Below, piece after piece: positions 9,540 to 18,250 of a stretch of 64,000 nt of DNA. Location of the stretch: assembly GCA_018669795.1 (NCBI GenBank), contig JABHSQ010000020.1:1-64000 (forward strand), given 5' to 3'. The stretch comes from Flavobacteriaceae bacterium (GTDB taxonomy: Bacteria; Bacteroidota; Bacteroidia; Flavobacteriales; Flavobacteriaceae). The notes beneath the pieces are model-generated. The model was not told where the DNA came from. It did not search any database and worked only from the letters and a program-made list of their open reading frames with translations. The position numbers were made by a program, and so were the translations under genes. The first letter of the stretch is position 1; each line of letters starts with the position of its first letter.

Positions 9540-9547
9540 TACCTTTG
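9540..9547 (+). promoter_or_regulatory. -7 element (TACCTTTG) for the porin gene
   Basis: An exact TAnnTTTG match 19 nt before the ATG at 9567, in the divergent region with rnhB. The -33 box is not obvious. Confidence 0.5.
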
Positions 9548-9566
9548 CTTGGTAAGTTAAAAATAG

Positions 9567-11465
9567 ATGCGCAAAACGTTTTTTTTATTTCTTCTATTAT
9601 GCTCTTCAGCAATAGTTTTTTCTCAAAATAAAAGAGAGAGCACTAAAAAGAATAAGAAGGAAAAACCTTCTATAAGCCTATATAAAATTATTTCAGCCAA
9701 ACGAGATACTACTTTTGTAGATACCTCGCTTACCATTCAAAGAGAATATAAATTCAACTATTTACGAAAGGATAATTTTGAATTGCAAGAATTTTCAAAC
9801 GTAGGTCAACCCTATAATAATTTAAGCTACGACTTCGATATTTTAAATTTAAAACCATTATTTGTAGCTCAATCTCATCATTTTGGCTATCGTGAAATTG
9901 AAGACATGAAGTATTATAATTTACCCACTCCTTTAACAGAATTGTATTTTAAAACTGCATTTAAACAAGGACAGCAATTAGACGCATTTTTTTCAATAAA
10001 TACTTCAAAACAATTTAATTTTTCTATTGCATACAAGGGAGTACGATCTTTAGGGGCTTATCAACATGCTTTGACAAGTACAGGAGATTTTAGTTTTACT
10101 ACAAATTATCACACAAAAAATAATCGATATAATATTTTAGCACATGTAATGGCATTGGATCTTGTCAACCAAGAAAACGGAGGGCTTACGGATGAATCTG
10201 TTTTGTTGTTTGAGAGTAATAATAGTGAATTTAGAGATCGGGGACGGTTAGAAGTAAATTTTCAAGATGCAGAAAATGAATTAAAAGGGTTTCGTGTTTA
10301 CGGAAAACAAGAGTTTGAGTTGATCACCAAAAAAGATAGTACCGACCAAAACAAGCTTTTTATTGGTAATGTAATGAGCTTTGAAGATAAATCGTATGTG
10401 TTTAAGCAAGATGTTCCCTTTGATGATTATGGGGAGTCTTACAAAACTTCTGATTTGTATAAAAAAGGAAAGCTTGAAGATTTCAACATTCAAGGATATA
10501 CTCGTTTTGAAAATAACAATATAGGAAGTCTAAGTGCTTTTATTGGGTATACGGATTATAATTATGGATATAATAGTGTCATCATATTTGATGAAGGTAG
10601 GATTGAAAATAGATTAAAAGGTGACTTGGTTCAAGCGGGCGCCTCTTACAAAAAAACATATAAAGGATTTGAATTATTTGGTCAAGGAGCTATTAATATT
10701 TCGGGAAATTATGACGGTAATTTTTTACAAGCCGGAGCTTCTTACCTTATTAAAAACGCTCATAAAATTAGTGCAGAAATTAAAACTCATACTACTGCGC
10801 CAAACTTTAATTTCTTATTAAACCAAAGTGATTACATTAATTATAATTGGCAAAATAATTTTGAAAATGTAAAAACGCAGCAGTTAAAAGTAGATTTTAA
10901 ATCTCATAAAATTGCTAATATGTCTCTGAGTTATACAGGTATTAATAAGTATGCGTATTTTTCTATTAAAGAAAATGATTCTACCCCTACGCCACAACAA
11001 TATGGAGAACGAGTGGATTATGTAAAAGTAAAATTACAAAAGGAATTTAAATATAAGAAGTTTGGATTGGACAACACGCTCTTGTATCAAAATGCTTTAA
11101 ATGGTGAAGAGGTTTTAAAATTGCCTCAATTTATCACAAGAAATACATTGTATTTTAAAGATCATTGGTTTAAAAGAGCATTGTTTGCGCAAACTGGAGT
11201 CACCTTTAAATATTATTCCAACTATATGATGAATGGTTATGATGCTGTGTTAGCAGAGTTTTATGTCCAAAATGATACAGAGCTAGGAGGATATCCTCAA
11301 TTTGATATTTTCTTCAATGCAAGAGTACAACAAATTCGTTTTTATTTTAAATATGAAAATTTTAATGCATTATTTTCAAGGACCAATACTTATTTTTCAG
11401 CTCTTGGATATCCGTATCGTGATGCCGTGATTCGATTTGGAATTGTATGGAATTTCTTTATGTGA
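9567..11465 (+). CDS. Putative outer-membrane porin (Porin_10-like beta-barrel)
   Basis: The 632-residue product has a signal peptide (MRKTFFLFLLLCSSAIVFSQ), then a lysine-rich linker. The remainder is regularly alternating amphipathic strands with many aromatic residues, such as YSNYMMNGYDAVLAEFYVQ and FYFKYENFNALFSRTN. It ends in aromatic IRFGIVWNFFM, the type of terminal strand recognised by the BAM complex. This fits the 'putative porin' family common beside rnhB in flavobacteria. It should form a channel in the outer membrane; the substrate is unknown. A strong terminator follows. Confidence 0.8.
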   Translation: MRKTFFLFLLLCSSAIVFSQNKRESTKKNKKEKPSISLYKIISAKRDTTFVDTSLTIQREYKFNYLRKDNFELQEFSNVGQPYNNLSYDFDILNLKPLFVAQSHHFGYREIEDMKYYNLPTPLTELYFKTAFKQGQQLDAFFSINTSKQFNFSIAYKGVRSLGAYQHALTSTGDFSFTTNYHTKNNRYNILAHVMALDLVNQENGGLTDESVLLFESNNSEFRDRGRLEVNFQDAENELKGFRVYGKQEFELITKKDSTDQNKLFIGNVMSFEDKSYVFKQDVPFDDYGESYKTSDLYKKGKLEDFNIQGYTRFENNNIGSLSAFIGYTDYNYGYNSVIIFDEGRIENRLKGDLVQAGASYKKTYKGFELFGQGAINISGNYDGNFLQAGASYLIKNAHKISAEIKTHTTAPNFNFLLNQSDYINYNWQNNFENVKTQQLKVDFKSHKIANMSLSYTGINKYAYFSIKENDSTPTPQQYGERVDYVKVKLQKEFKYKKFGLDNTLLYQNALNGEEVLKLPQFITRNTLYFKDHWFKRALFAQTGVTFKYYSNYMMNGYDAVLAEFYVQNDTELGGYPQFDIFFNARVQQIRFYFKYENFNALFSRTNTYFSALGYPYRDAVIRFGIVWNFFM

Positions 11466-11504
11466 TTTTTAAGAGGCTTATAACATTCAATACCTAGATT
11501 CCAA

Positions 11505-11547
11505 TTATAAAAAAGGCCTGACAGTTGTTGTCAGGCCTTTTTTATAA
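11505..11547. terminator. Bidirectional Rho-independent terminator
   Basis: A perfect 19-nt inverted repeat (11505-11523 and 11529-11547, loop gttgt). The GC-rich core GGCCTGACA/TGTCAGGCC is flanked by six A and six T. It separates the porin gene from the convergent lipoprotein gene and can serve both. Confidence 0.92.
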
Positions 11548-11563
11548 TAAACGTATTGAATTA

Positions 11564-12259
11564 CTATTTATCTAGTTTTTTTAAGCTTTCTGCTATTTTT
11601 TCAGTGTATTTATCTGCAGTTTTTACAGCATCCCTTGGGTTTTCTATTATTGTTGTAGTAGCAGCCATAAGTTGCTCGTCGTCGTCATTATTTAAATTAT
11701 AGAATAATGTTTCAAGCACATATTTTTTATCAATCGTGGTATAAGAACCACCATAACCATAATAATCTCCAAAAGTAGAGTATGAATAGGGATGCGCATA
11801 ATAACTATTAAAACCTCCATAATAAGATGGGTAATAAGAGTTGTAAGGTCCCATCATGCCCATACCACCTCCATAATAATCATTGTAATAATTGGTGGTT
11901 TCAGTTTCCGAATAATCTTTAAGTACACTTATGCATATGGCGTCATATCCTTCGTAACCAAAAATATCAAGAATACGCTTTCGCTTTTCTTCTGTCATTT
12001 CCTCGTCATGATCCATTTTTGGAAACCTAGTAAAGCTTTCAGTAGCTTTATAACCAGCGTTTCTTAATTTATTTGCGATGCTACTTTCGAAATCAGCACG
12101 TATTTCAAGGTCTGAGGTTCTTGCAATCACCAATATATTTCTATCGGTCATCTGGTCTATGTCTTTACTTTTCCATGCACTTAATACTTTTACAGAAGTA
12201 CTGCATCCAGTAAACATCAAAAGGACAATAGCTATTAATAGGTAGTGGTTTTTTTTCAT
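11564..12259 (-). CDS. Lipoprotein with Tyr/Gly-rich insert (DUF4136-like)
   Basis: The 231-residue protein has a lipobox with Cys19 (FTGCST). The mature N-terminus (VKVLSAWKSKDID...ILVIARTSDLEIRADFESSIANKL) and the C-terminal IENPRDAVKTADKYTEKIAESL resemble small flavobacterial lipoproteins of the DUF4136 kind. Between them, about residues 122-172, is a low-complexity stretch of Tyr, Gly, Ser, Asn and Met (YGGGMGMMGPYNSYYPSYYG). It is unusual against its charged flanks and may be disordered or sticky. The gene begins 15 bp after the acyl-CoA dehydrogenase stop, so the two are probably cotranscribed. Function is unknown. Confidence 0.7.
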   Translation of the reverse strand: MKKNHYLLIAIVLLMFTGCSTSVKVLSAWKSKDIDQMTDRNILVIARTSDLEIRADFESSIANKLRNAGYKATESFTRFPKMDHDEEMTEEKRKRILDIFGYEGYDAICISVLKDYSETETTNYYNDYYGGGMGMMGPYNSYYPSYYGGFNSYYAHPYSYSTFGDYYGYGGSYTTIDKKYVLETLFYNLNNDDDEQLMAATTTIIENPRDAVKTADKYTEKIAESLKKLDK

Positions 12260-12274
12260 TTTATTAATCTTTTA

Positions 12275-13417
12275 TTAATCTTTTAATAATCCCCTAGAAA
12301 TTACAATTTTTTGTATTTCTGAAGTTCCTTCATATATCTGAGTGATTTTAGCATCACGCATTAAACGTTCAACATGGTAATCTTTTACGTAGCCATTACC
12401 ACCATGAACTTGAATGGCTTCTACGGTAACGTCCATTGCAACTTGCGACGCAAATACCTTTGCCATTGCACTACTCATATCGTAGTTATTTCCTTGGTCT
12501 TTATCCCATGCAGATTTATAAACTAACATTCTAGCTGCCTCAATATTCGTATGCATATCGGCTAATTTAAAAGCGATAGCTTGATGGTTACAAATTTCAG
12601 TACCAAAAGATTTTCTTACTTTAGAATAGTCTCTTGCTAATTCATATGCGCCAGCAGCAATACCTAAAGCCTGTGCTGCAATTCCTATTCTTCCCCCAGA
12701 CAGTGTTTTCATGGCAAATGGAAATCCAAATCCTTCTTCACCAATTCTATTTTCTTTAGGAACCTTGACATCATTAAACATTAATGAGTGCGTATCACTT
12801 CCTCTAATTCCTAATTTATCTTCTTTGGCCCCTATTTCAAATCCATCCCAGCTTTTTTCAACAATAAAAGCATTGATTCCTTTGTGTTTTTTTTCCTTAT
12901 CTGTTTGAGCAATTACAATATAATAATCTGCAGAACCTCCATTGGTAATCCAGTTTTTTGTTCCATTTAATAAATAATGATCTCCTTTGTCAATAGCAGT
13001 GGTTTTTTGTGAAGTAGCGTCAGATCCTGCTTCAGGTTCACTCAAGCAAAAAGCACCTAATTTTTTACCAGTAGCCAATTGAGTAAGGTATTTTTGTTTT
13101 TGATCTTCATTAGCATATTTTTCTATTCCATAACAGACCAAAGAATTATTTACAGACATTATCACACTTGCTGAAGCATCGATTTTTGAAATCTCTTCCA
13201 TAGCCAAAGAATAAGAAAGCGTATCCATTCCGCCACCACCATACTTCGGATCTACCATCATTCCAAGAAAGCCCATTTCTCCCATCATTTTTATTTGTTG
13301 GGTAGGAAATTCTTGTTTGTTATCTCTTTCTATTACTCCCGGTAATAATTCAGACTTTGCAAAATCACGAGCTGCGTCGCGAATCATAATGTGTTCTTCA
13401 GTAAGCTTAAAATCCAT
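12275..13417 (-). CDS. Acyl-CoA dehydrogenase (short-chain/butyryl type)
   Basis: A FAD-dependent enzyme that introduces the alpha-beta double bond into acyl-CoA and passes electrons to electron-transfer flavoprotein. The 380-residue length and motifs fit: CLSEPEAGSDA (FAD-binding signature), NWITNGG, the RKSFGTEI segment, and QIYEGTSEIQ with the likely catalytic base Glu363. Overall it resembles short-chain or butyryl-CoA dehydrogenases used in fatty-acid or branched-chain amino-acid breakdown; exact chain length cannot be read off. It is divergent from anmK and heads a probable two-gene unit with the following lipoprotein. Confidence 0.92.
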   Translation of the reverse strand: MDFKLTEEHIMIRDAARDFAKSELLPGVIERDNKQEFPTQQIKMMGEMGFLGMMVDPKYGGGGMDTLSYSLAMEEISKIDASASVIMSVNNSLVCYGIEKYANEDQKQKYLTQLATGKKLGAFCLSEPEAGSDATSQKTTAIDKGDHYLLNGTKNWITNGGSADYYIVIAQTDKEKKHKGINAFIVEKSWDGFEIGAKEDKLGIRGSDTHSLMFNDVKVPKENRIGEEGFGFPFAMKTLSGGRIGIAAQALGIAAGAYELARDYSKVRKSFGTEICNHQAIAFKLADMHTNIEAARMLVYKSAWDKDQGNNYDMSSAMAKVFASQVAMDVTVEAIQVHGGNGYVKDYHVERLMRDAKITQIYEGTSEIQKIVISRGLLKD

Positions 13418-13527
13418 TAAAAACAGTGTTAAATAGTTTGATAAATAGAGTGTAAATATACCTTTTTAAATCTCAATTGTCAAATTAGAAATAGTTTCGA
13501 TTGTTGTATAATTTTATTGTTATTAGT

Positions 13528-13559
13528 TTTGAAGAAACCATAAGGGTCTTGTATATTTA
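13528..13559 (+). promoter_or_regulatory. Promoter for anmK
   Basis: TTTG at 13528-13531, a 20-nt spacer, then TATATTTA at 13552-13559, one base from the TAnnTTTG consensus. The TTG start codon follows 21 nt later. Confidence 0.55.
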
Positions 13560-13580
13560 AAGTCTAAATAAGTTTTAGTT

Positions 13581-14681
13581 TTGAAAAAATTAACATATCA
13601 TGTTTTGGGGGTGATGAGTGGAACATCATTAGATGGAATTGACGTAGCTGAAATCATTTTTAATGTATCAGAAAATGGAACATGGAGTTATAAAATAATA
13701 TCATCTGAAACGGTCTCGTACGTTAAAGGCTGGAAAGATAAATTGCAGAAAGCAATATCTTTTTCTGAACAAAAATTAACAGCACTAAATTCTGAATACA
13801 CCATTTATTTAGCTGAGGTTATTTTAGAATTCATATCCAGAAAAAAGATATCTAAATTAGATGCCGTTTGTAGTCATGGGCATACAATTTTGCATGAACC
13901 TCAAAAAGGTGTTACCTTACAAATAGGTAATTTACTTGAAATTGCTTCATTAATAAACCAAAAAGTAGTTTGTGATTTTAGAGTTCAAGATTTAGATTTA
14001 GGGGGCAATGGTGCTCCATTGGTTCCCATTGGAGATCGATTACTGTTTAGTGAATATGATTATTGTTTGAACTTGGGTGGATTTGCAAATGTTTCTTTTG
14101 AAGAAAAAATAGAACAACAGAAATCAAAAAGAATAGCCTATGATGTTTGTCCTGTAAATATTGTACTTAATTATTTAGCAGAACAAAAGGGTTATTCATT
14201 TGATGAAAGTGGGAATTTAGCTCGTGGAGGAAAATTATCTAAGAAATTGTTTCAACAATTGAACGATTTGCCTTTTTATACAATGAATCCACCAAAATCC
14301 TTGGGATTGGAATGGGTAAAAAATGAGGTATTCCCATTATTGAAATCCCCAGCTATTTCAATTGAAGATCAATTGCATACCATAACTGAACATGTCGCCT
14401 TTCAGTTATCAAATCAATTTAAAAAAGATTCGAATATTTTAGTTACGGGAGGGGGTGCCTATAACTCCTATTTAATAGAACGTACTAATAATTATAAAAA
14501 AATAAATTTAATCATTCCACCAGCAGAATTGATTGAATTTAAAGAAGCTTTAATATTTGCTTTGTTGGGAATTTTAAAATTAAGGAACGAAAATAATTGT
14601 TTAAAAAGTGTGACTGGAGCAAAAAAAGATCATTCCTCAGGAGTTGTATTTTTTCCTAAAAATCCATTGGAAAAGGCTTAA
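13581..14681 (+). CDS. anmK: Anhydro-N-acetylmuramic acid kinase
   Basis: Phosphorylates and opens 1,6-anhydro-MurNAc released during peptidoglycan turnover, giving MurNAc-6-phosphate for recycling. The family signature GVMSGTSLDGIDVAEI (residues 10-25) is at the N-terminus. DLGGNGAPLVPIGDRLLF and the LVTGGGAYNSYL phosphate-binding motif follow. The length (366) is normal. Translation starts at TTG. Together with mpl at 56.6 kb this window holds two murein recycling functions. It precedes nhaD by 93 bp, but nhaD has its own promoter. Confidence 0.95.
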   Translation: MKKLTYHVLGVMSGTSLDGIDVAEIIFNVSENGTWSYKIISSETVSYVKGWKDKLQKAISFSEQKLTALNSEYTIYLAEVILEFISRKKISKLDAVCSHGHTILHEPQKGVTLQIGNLLEIASLINQKVVCDFRVQDLDLGGNGAPLVPIGDRLLFSEYDYCLNLGGFANVSFEEKIEQQKSKRIAYDVCPVNIVLNYLAEQKGYSFDESGNLARGGKLSKKLFQQLNDLPFYTMNPPKSLGLEWVKNEVFPLLKSPAISIEDQLHTITEHVAFQLSNQFKKDSNILVTGGGAYNSYLIERTNNYKKINLIIPPAELIEFKEALIFALLGILKLRNENNCLKSVTGAKKDHSSGVVFFPKNPLEKA

Positions 14682-14697
14682 TTTCATTATATATTTG
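14667..14697 (+). promoter_or_regulatory. Consensus promoter for nhaD and the exbB-exbD set
   Basis: TTG at 14667-14669, a 20-nt spacer, and an exact TATATTTG at 14690-14697 make one of the clearest flavobacterial promoters in the window. It overlaps the end of anmK only at its -33 box. The nhaD ATG is 77 nt downstream, leaving an A+T-rich leader. Confidence 0.7.
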
Positions 14698-14774
14698 CAA
14701 GCCTATTTTAAGCCCTAAATATTTAATTTTATTTTTTATTTTGGGCATTTAATTTTTTAAAAAAACACCTCTTT

Positions 14775-16151
14775 ATGACTTCTATAATTATCTTGATTTT
14801 TGTTATAGGTTACCTCTCAATTACTTTAGAACATCCCTTAAAACTTGATAAAACAGTACCTGCATTAATTATGGCAGCTCTTATTTGGGCATTACTTGCT
14901 ATTGGTTTTCATTTGGGTTGGTTTGATGTTATTGATACTCATGAAAATGTTTTTAACTTTCTCTCCGGTGGAGAAGCAGCAGAACACGGTTTTGATAATA
15001 CCTTATTACATCATTTGGGAAAAACTTCCGAAATTCTTATCTTTTTAATTGGAGCGATGACCATCGTTGAAATTATAGATTTACATAGGGGTTTTGAAAT
15101 ATTAAAAGGAGCAGTAAATACAAAAAGCAAGAAAAAGTTATTATGGATCATCGGAATTTTAGCCTTTATTCTTTCAGCAATAATAGATAACTTAACAGCA
15201 ACCATCGTTCTAATAACCTTATTGCGAAAATTAATACAAGATAAAGAAGAACGTCTTTGGTATGCAGCAATGGTAGTAATAGCCGCAAATGCTGGAGGTG
15301 CTTGGTCTCCAATTGGAGACGTAACTACAACGATGCTTTGGATCGCTAATAAGGTAACAGCTTTAGGTTTAGTAAAAACAGTAGTATTACCCTCTATAGT
15401 TTGTTTTATAATACCATTTTTTATCGCAGGATATTTAAAAGTTTTTAAAGGAAATATTAAAACAGATGCGATTAAAGATGTTGCGGTTGAACGTTTATTA
15501 AGTAGTAAAACGATGTTGTTTCTAGGATTAGGGATGATTGTTTCTGTGCCAATTTTTAAAACAATTACACACTTACCTCCCTATATAGGAATGATGCTTG
15601 CGTTAGGAGTCGTATGGTTAGTTTCAGAATACATTCACCCAGAAGAAGATTTTCCAAAGTCAAAACGCCATCTTTATTCAGCCCATAAAGCATTATCTCG
15701 CATTGAGATTGCAAGTATTTTATTCTTTTTAGGAATTTTAATGGCGGTGGCTGGTTTAGAGAGTTTAGTTTATGGTGTTGCAGAAAATGGTGATCCAGTA
15801 GGGACACTTCGTTATTTAGCAGAAGTATTGCAAGCAGCCATACCAAATCAAGATGTTGTAGTGGTGCTATTAGGAATTTGTTCTGCAGTTATTGACAATG
15901 TCCCTCTAGTAGCTGCATCAATTGGTATGTATGATGCACCTGCCGATTCAATCCTTTGGCATTTTATTGCGTATTCTGCTGGAACAGGAGGAAGTATGTT
16001 AATTATTGGATCTGCTGCTGGAGTAGCAGCAATGGGAATGGAAAAAATAGATTTTATATGGTATCTTAAAAAAATTGCCTGGTTAGCATTTGCAGGTTTT
16101 ATTGCAGGAGCAGCTCTATTTATACTTCTAGAAAGGGTGATTTTTGCCTAA
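14775..16151 (+). CDS. nhaD: Na+/H+ antiporter NhaD
   Basis: Exchanges intracellular sodium for protons across the inner membrane. The 458-residue protein is hydrophobic throughout, with about 11-13 membrane segments. NhaD-type signatures are visible: FLIGAMTIVEIID, SAIIDNLTATIV, NAGGAWSPIGDVTTTMLW, SAVIDNVPLVAA and SAGTGGSMLIIGSAAGVA. The paired 'DN' helices and 'GG.SP.GD' loop are the ion-transport core of this superfamily. It suggests life in a salty habitat. ExbB, ExbD and TonB genes follow, so energy-coupled transport genes are grouped. Confidence 0.95.
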   Translation: MTSIIILIFVIGYLSITLEHPLKLDKTVPALIMAALIWALLAIGFHLGWFDVIDTHENVFNFLSGGEAAEHGFDNTLLHHLGKTSEILIFLIGAMTIVEIIDLHRGFEILKGAVNTKSKKKLLWIIGILAFILSAIIDNLTATIVLITLLRKLIQDKEERLWYAAMVVIAANAGGAWSPIGDVTTTMLWIANKVTALGLVKTVVLPSIVCFIIPFFIAGYLKVFKGNIKTDAIKDVAVERLLSSKTMLFLGLGMIVSVPIFKTITHLPPYIGMMLALGVVWLVSEYIHPEEDFPKSKRHLYSAHKALSRIEIASILFFLGILMAVAGLESLVYGVAENGDPVGTLRYLAEVLQAAIPNQDVVVVLLGICSAVIDNVPLVAASIGMYDAPADSILWHFIAYSAGTGGSMLIIGSAAGVAAMGMEKIDFIWYLKKIAWLAFAGFIAGAALFILLERVIFA

Positions 16152-16211
16152 ACAATTAAATGCCTCACAATTTATGAATAACATAACCGTTATTCAATAA
16201 ACCTATTTTAT

Positions 16212-16913
16212 ATGTTAAGTATTTTTATTCAAGACAGTTCTGAAACTGCAGAGACCTTAGAGCCATTAGTTCAAGAAAAAACACTGTCCATCATGGAATT
16301 ACTGATGGATGGAGGTATGGCAGGACAAATTATTATAGGAGTGCTATTTGTACTTTTATTTACTGCTGTTTATCTTTATTTTGAAAGATTATTTGCAATA
16401 AAAGCAGCTACTGATTATGATGTTAATTTCATGGATCAAATACGCAATAATGTAAGTTCCGGTAATCTAGAAGCTGCAAAAGTATTATGTGCTCAAAAAA
16501 ACACACCAGTTTCAAGATTAACCGAAAAAGGAATTTCAAGAATTGGAAGCCCATTAGAAGATATCAATACCGCAATTGAAAATGCAGGAAAATTAGAAGT
16601 ATACAAATTAGAAAAGAATGTAAGTATCCTTGCTACCATAGCTGGTGCTGCTCCAATGATTGGGTTTTTAGGAACTGTGATAGGGATGGTATTGGCATTT
16701 CATACCTTGGCAACAAGCAGTGGTCAAGCAGAAATGGGAACTTTAGCCGAAGGTATTTATACCGCAATGACCACAACGGTGGCTGGATTAATCGTTGGGA
16801 TTATTGCCTATATAGGTTACAATCACATCGTTGTTAAAACAGATAAGGTGGTGCATCAAATGGAAGCAACTGCTGTAGACTTTTTAGATCTTTTAAATGA
16901 ACCAGCTTCATGA
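16212..16913 (+). CDS. exbB: MotA/TolQ/ExbB family proton channel subunit
   Basis: This is the channel part of the inner-membrane motor that uses proton flow to energise TonB. The 233-residue protein has a first membrane helix at about 38-60 (QIIIGVLFVLLFTAVYLYF). After a cytoplasmic loop come two helices near 140-165 and 180-203, with the family motifs ATIAGAAPMIGFLGTVIGM and TTTVAGLIVGIIAYIGYN. It overlaps exbD by 4 nt (ATGA), so the two are translationally coupled. Confidence 0.93.
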   Translation: MLSIFIQDSSETAETLEPLVQEKTLSIMELLMDGGMAGQIIIGVLFVLLFTAVYLYFERLFAIKAATDYDVNFMDQIRNNVSSGNLEAAKVLCAQKNTPVSRLTEKGISRIGSPLEDINTAIENAGKLEVYKLEKNVSILATIAGAAPMIGFLGTVIGMVLAFHTLATSSGQAEMGTLAEGIYTAMTTTVAGLIVGIIAYIGYNHIVVKTDKVVHQMEATAVDFLDLLNEPAS

Positions 16914-17302
16914 ATTTAAGAGGAAGAAATAAAGTGAGTGCGGAGTTTAGTATGAGCTCAATGACGGATATAGTATTTCTATTACTGGTCTTTTTTCTAT
17001 TAACATCACCTTCAATAACACCGGATGCTTTGGATTTAATTTTGCCAAAAGCCAAAGGAAAATCTACCAATAAGCAAAATGCGTCAGTGAGTATCACAAA
17101 GGATGGTGCTTATTATGTTAACAAAGAACGAGTAAGTGAATACACTATAGAAACGGAATTAAAAAAAGTATTTGCTGGTCAGGAAAAACCTACTTTAATT
17201 CTTCGTGCAGAAGAGGGGGTTCCAATTGAAGATGCTGTTTTTGTAATGGACATAGCAAACCAGAATAACTATAAAGTAGTGTTGGCTGTAAGACCAAATT
17301 AG
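16910..17302 (+). CDS. exbD: ExbD/TolR family biopolymer transport protein
   Basis: This is the second motor subunit. The 130-residue protein has a short cytoplasmic N-terminus, one membrane helix (about 20-33) beginning SMTDIVFLLLVFFLL with the conserved functional Asp20, and a periplasmic domain ending in DIANQNNYKVVLAVRPN. It shares a 4-nt overlap with exbB and is followed 53 bp later by the TonB-like gene. Topology and length match ExbD. Confidence 0.94.
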   Translation: MNLRGRNKVSAEFSMSSMTDIVFLLLVFFLLTSPSITPDALDLILPKAKGKSTNKQNASVSITKDGAYYVNKERVSEYTIETELKKVFAGQEKPTLILRAEEGVPIEDAVFVMDIANQNNYKVVLAVRPN

Positions 17303-17355
17303 GTACTGTCATTCGGCACAAATGCGAAAAATCTCTTTTCTATTAATACCATAAA

Positions 17356-18186
17356 ATGCGCTTATTAAATACCAAACATAAACAAAAGAGTATGGCCATC
17401 ACATTAGTTTTACATGTGATGATACTGCTATTGTTTTTTTATGTAGGATTGTCTTATTTAGATCCACCTCCAGAAAATGGCATTGCAGTAAATTTAGGTA
17501 CGATGGATGCGGGTAGTGAAAATGTACAGCCAAAAGAAAAAATAAAAACTGCTCCTAAACAAACAACACCAGAACCAGTAAAAGCACAAAAAGCGGAAAT
17601 AAAAGAAGAAGTAGTTAGCCAAGATACTGAAGAAGCTCCGGTAATAAAAAAGGAAGAAAAAAAAGATGTAATAAAAGAGGTAGTTAAGGTAGTTTCAAAA
17701 AAAGAGCCAAAAAAAGAAGTTAAAAAAAAACCAGATCCTAAACCAGATCAATCAACTTCAGATGCACTTTCTAGTTTAATAAATGGCCCAAAATCTGATG
17801 GAGTTGATAAAGCTGGAGAGGGAGATGATCAAAGCCCTGGTGATAAAGGAGATCCTACTGGTGATCCAAATTCAAAAAGTTATTATGGCAATGGAAAAGG
17901 ATTGGATGGTGACGGAAATTATTTATTAGGCGGGCGAAAAGCTTTGTATAAAAAGAAATTTGTTCAGGATTGTAATGAAGCAGGAACTGTGGTGGTAAGT
18001 ATTGAAGTAGATCGTAATGGAAAGGTAATCAATGCAACTCCAGGAGTACGCGGTACCACCAATAATTCTAAATGTCTTTTAGAGCCTGCAAAGAGAGCTG
18101 CATTAGCCACTAAATTTAATAAAGATGCCGAAGCACCTTCTAAACAAATTGGTAAAATTATTTACCGATTTAGTCTTTCTGAATAA
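17356..18186 (+). CDS. TonB-like energy transducer
   Basis: The 276-residue protein has one membrane helix at about 15-35 (MAITLVLHVMILLLFFYVGL). A long periplasmic arm rich in Lys, Glu and Pro follows (55-160, with repeated KKEPKKEVKKKPDPKPD). The C-terminal globular domain is at about 190-276 (AGTVVVSIEVDRNGKVINATPG ... IIYRFSLSE). That is the TonB layout: anchored in the inner membrane, spanning the periplasm and contacting outer-membrane receptors. Its position straight after exbB-exbD supports the role. Two Cys residues in the C-domain (DCNEAG, SKCLLEP) could form a disulfide. Confidence 0.88.
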   Translation: MRLLNTKHKQKSMAITLVLHVMILLLFFYVGLSYLDPPPENGIAVNLGTMDAGSENVQPKEKIKTAPKQTTPEPVKAQKAEIKEEVVSQDTEEAPVIKKEEKKDVIKEVVKVVSKKEPKKEVKKKPDPKPDQSTSDALSSLINGPKSDGVDKAGEGDDQSPGDKGDPTGDPNSKSYYGNGKGLDGDGNYLLGGRKALYKKKFVQDCNEAGTVVVSIEVDRNGKVINATPGVRGTTNNSKCLLEPAKRAALATKFNKDAEAPSKQIGKIIYRFSLSE

Positions 18187-18191
18187 TTATA

Positions 18192-18219
18192 AAAAATTCA
18201 TTTTTAAAAATTCATTTTT
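18192..18219. repeat. Exact 14-bp tandem duplication
   Basis: The unit AAAAATTCATTTTT occurs twice head-to-tail just after the TonB-like gene. Each unit can fold into an A5/T5 hairpin, so it might act as a weak terminator before the next gene. Confidence 0.6.
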
Positions 18220-18250
18220 AATACCTTTATAGCAACTAAAAAAAACTGCT

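Noticed and set aside
10281-10493. Small frames antisense to the porin and other long genes
   Set aside because: They are low-complexity shadows on the opposite strand without start signals or family resemblance.
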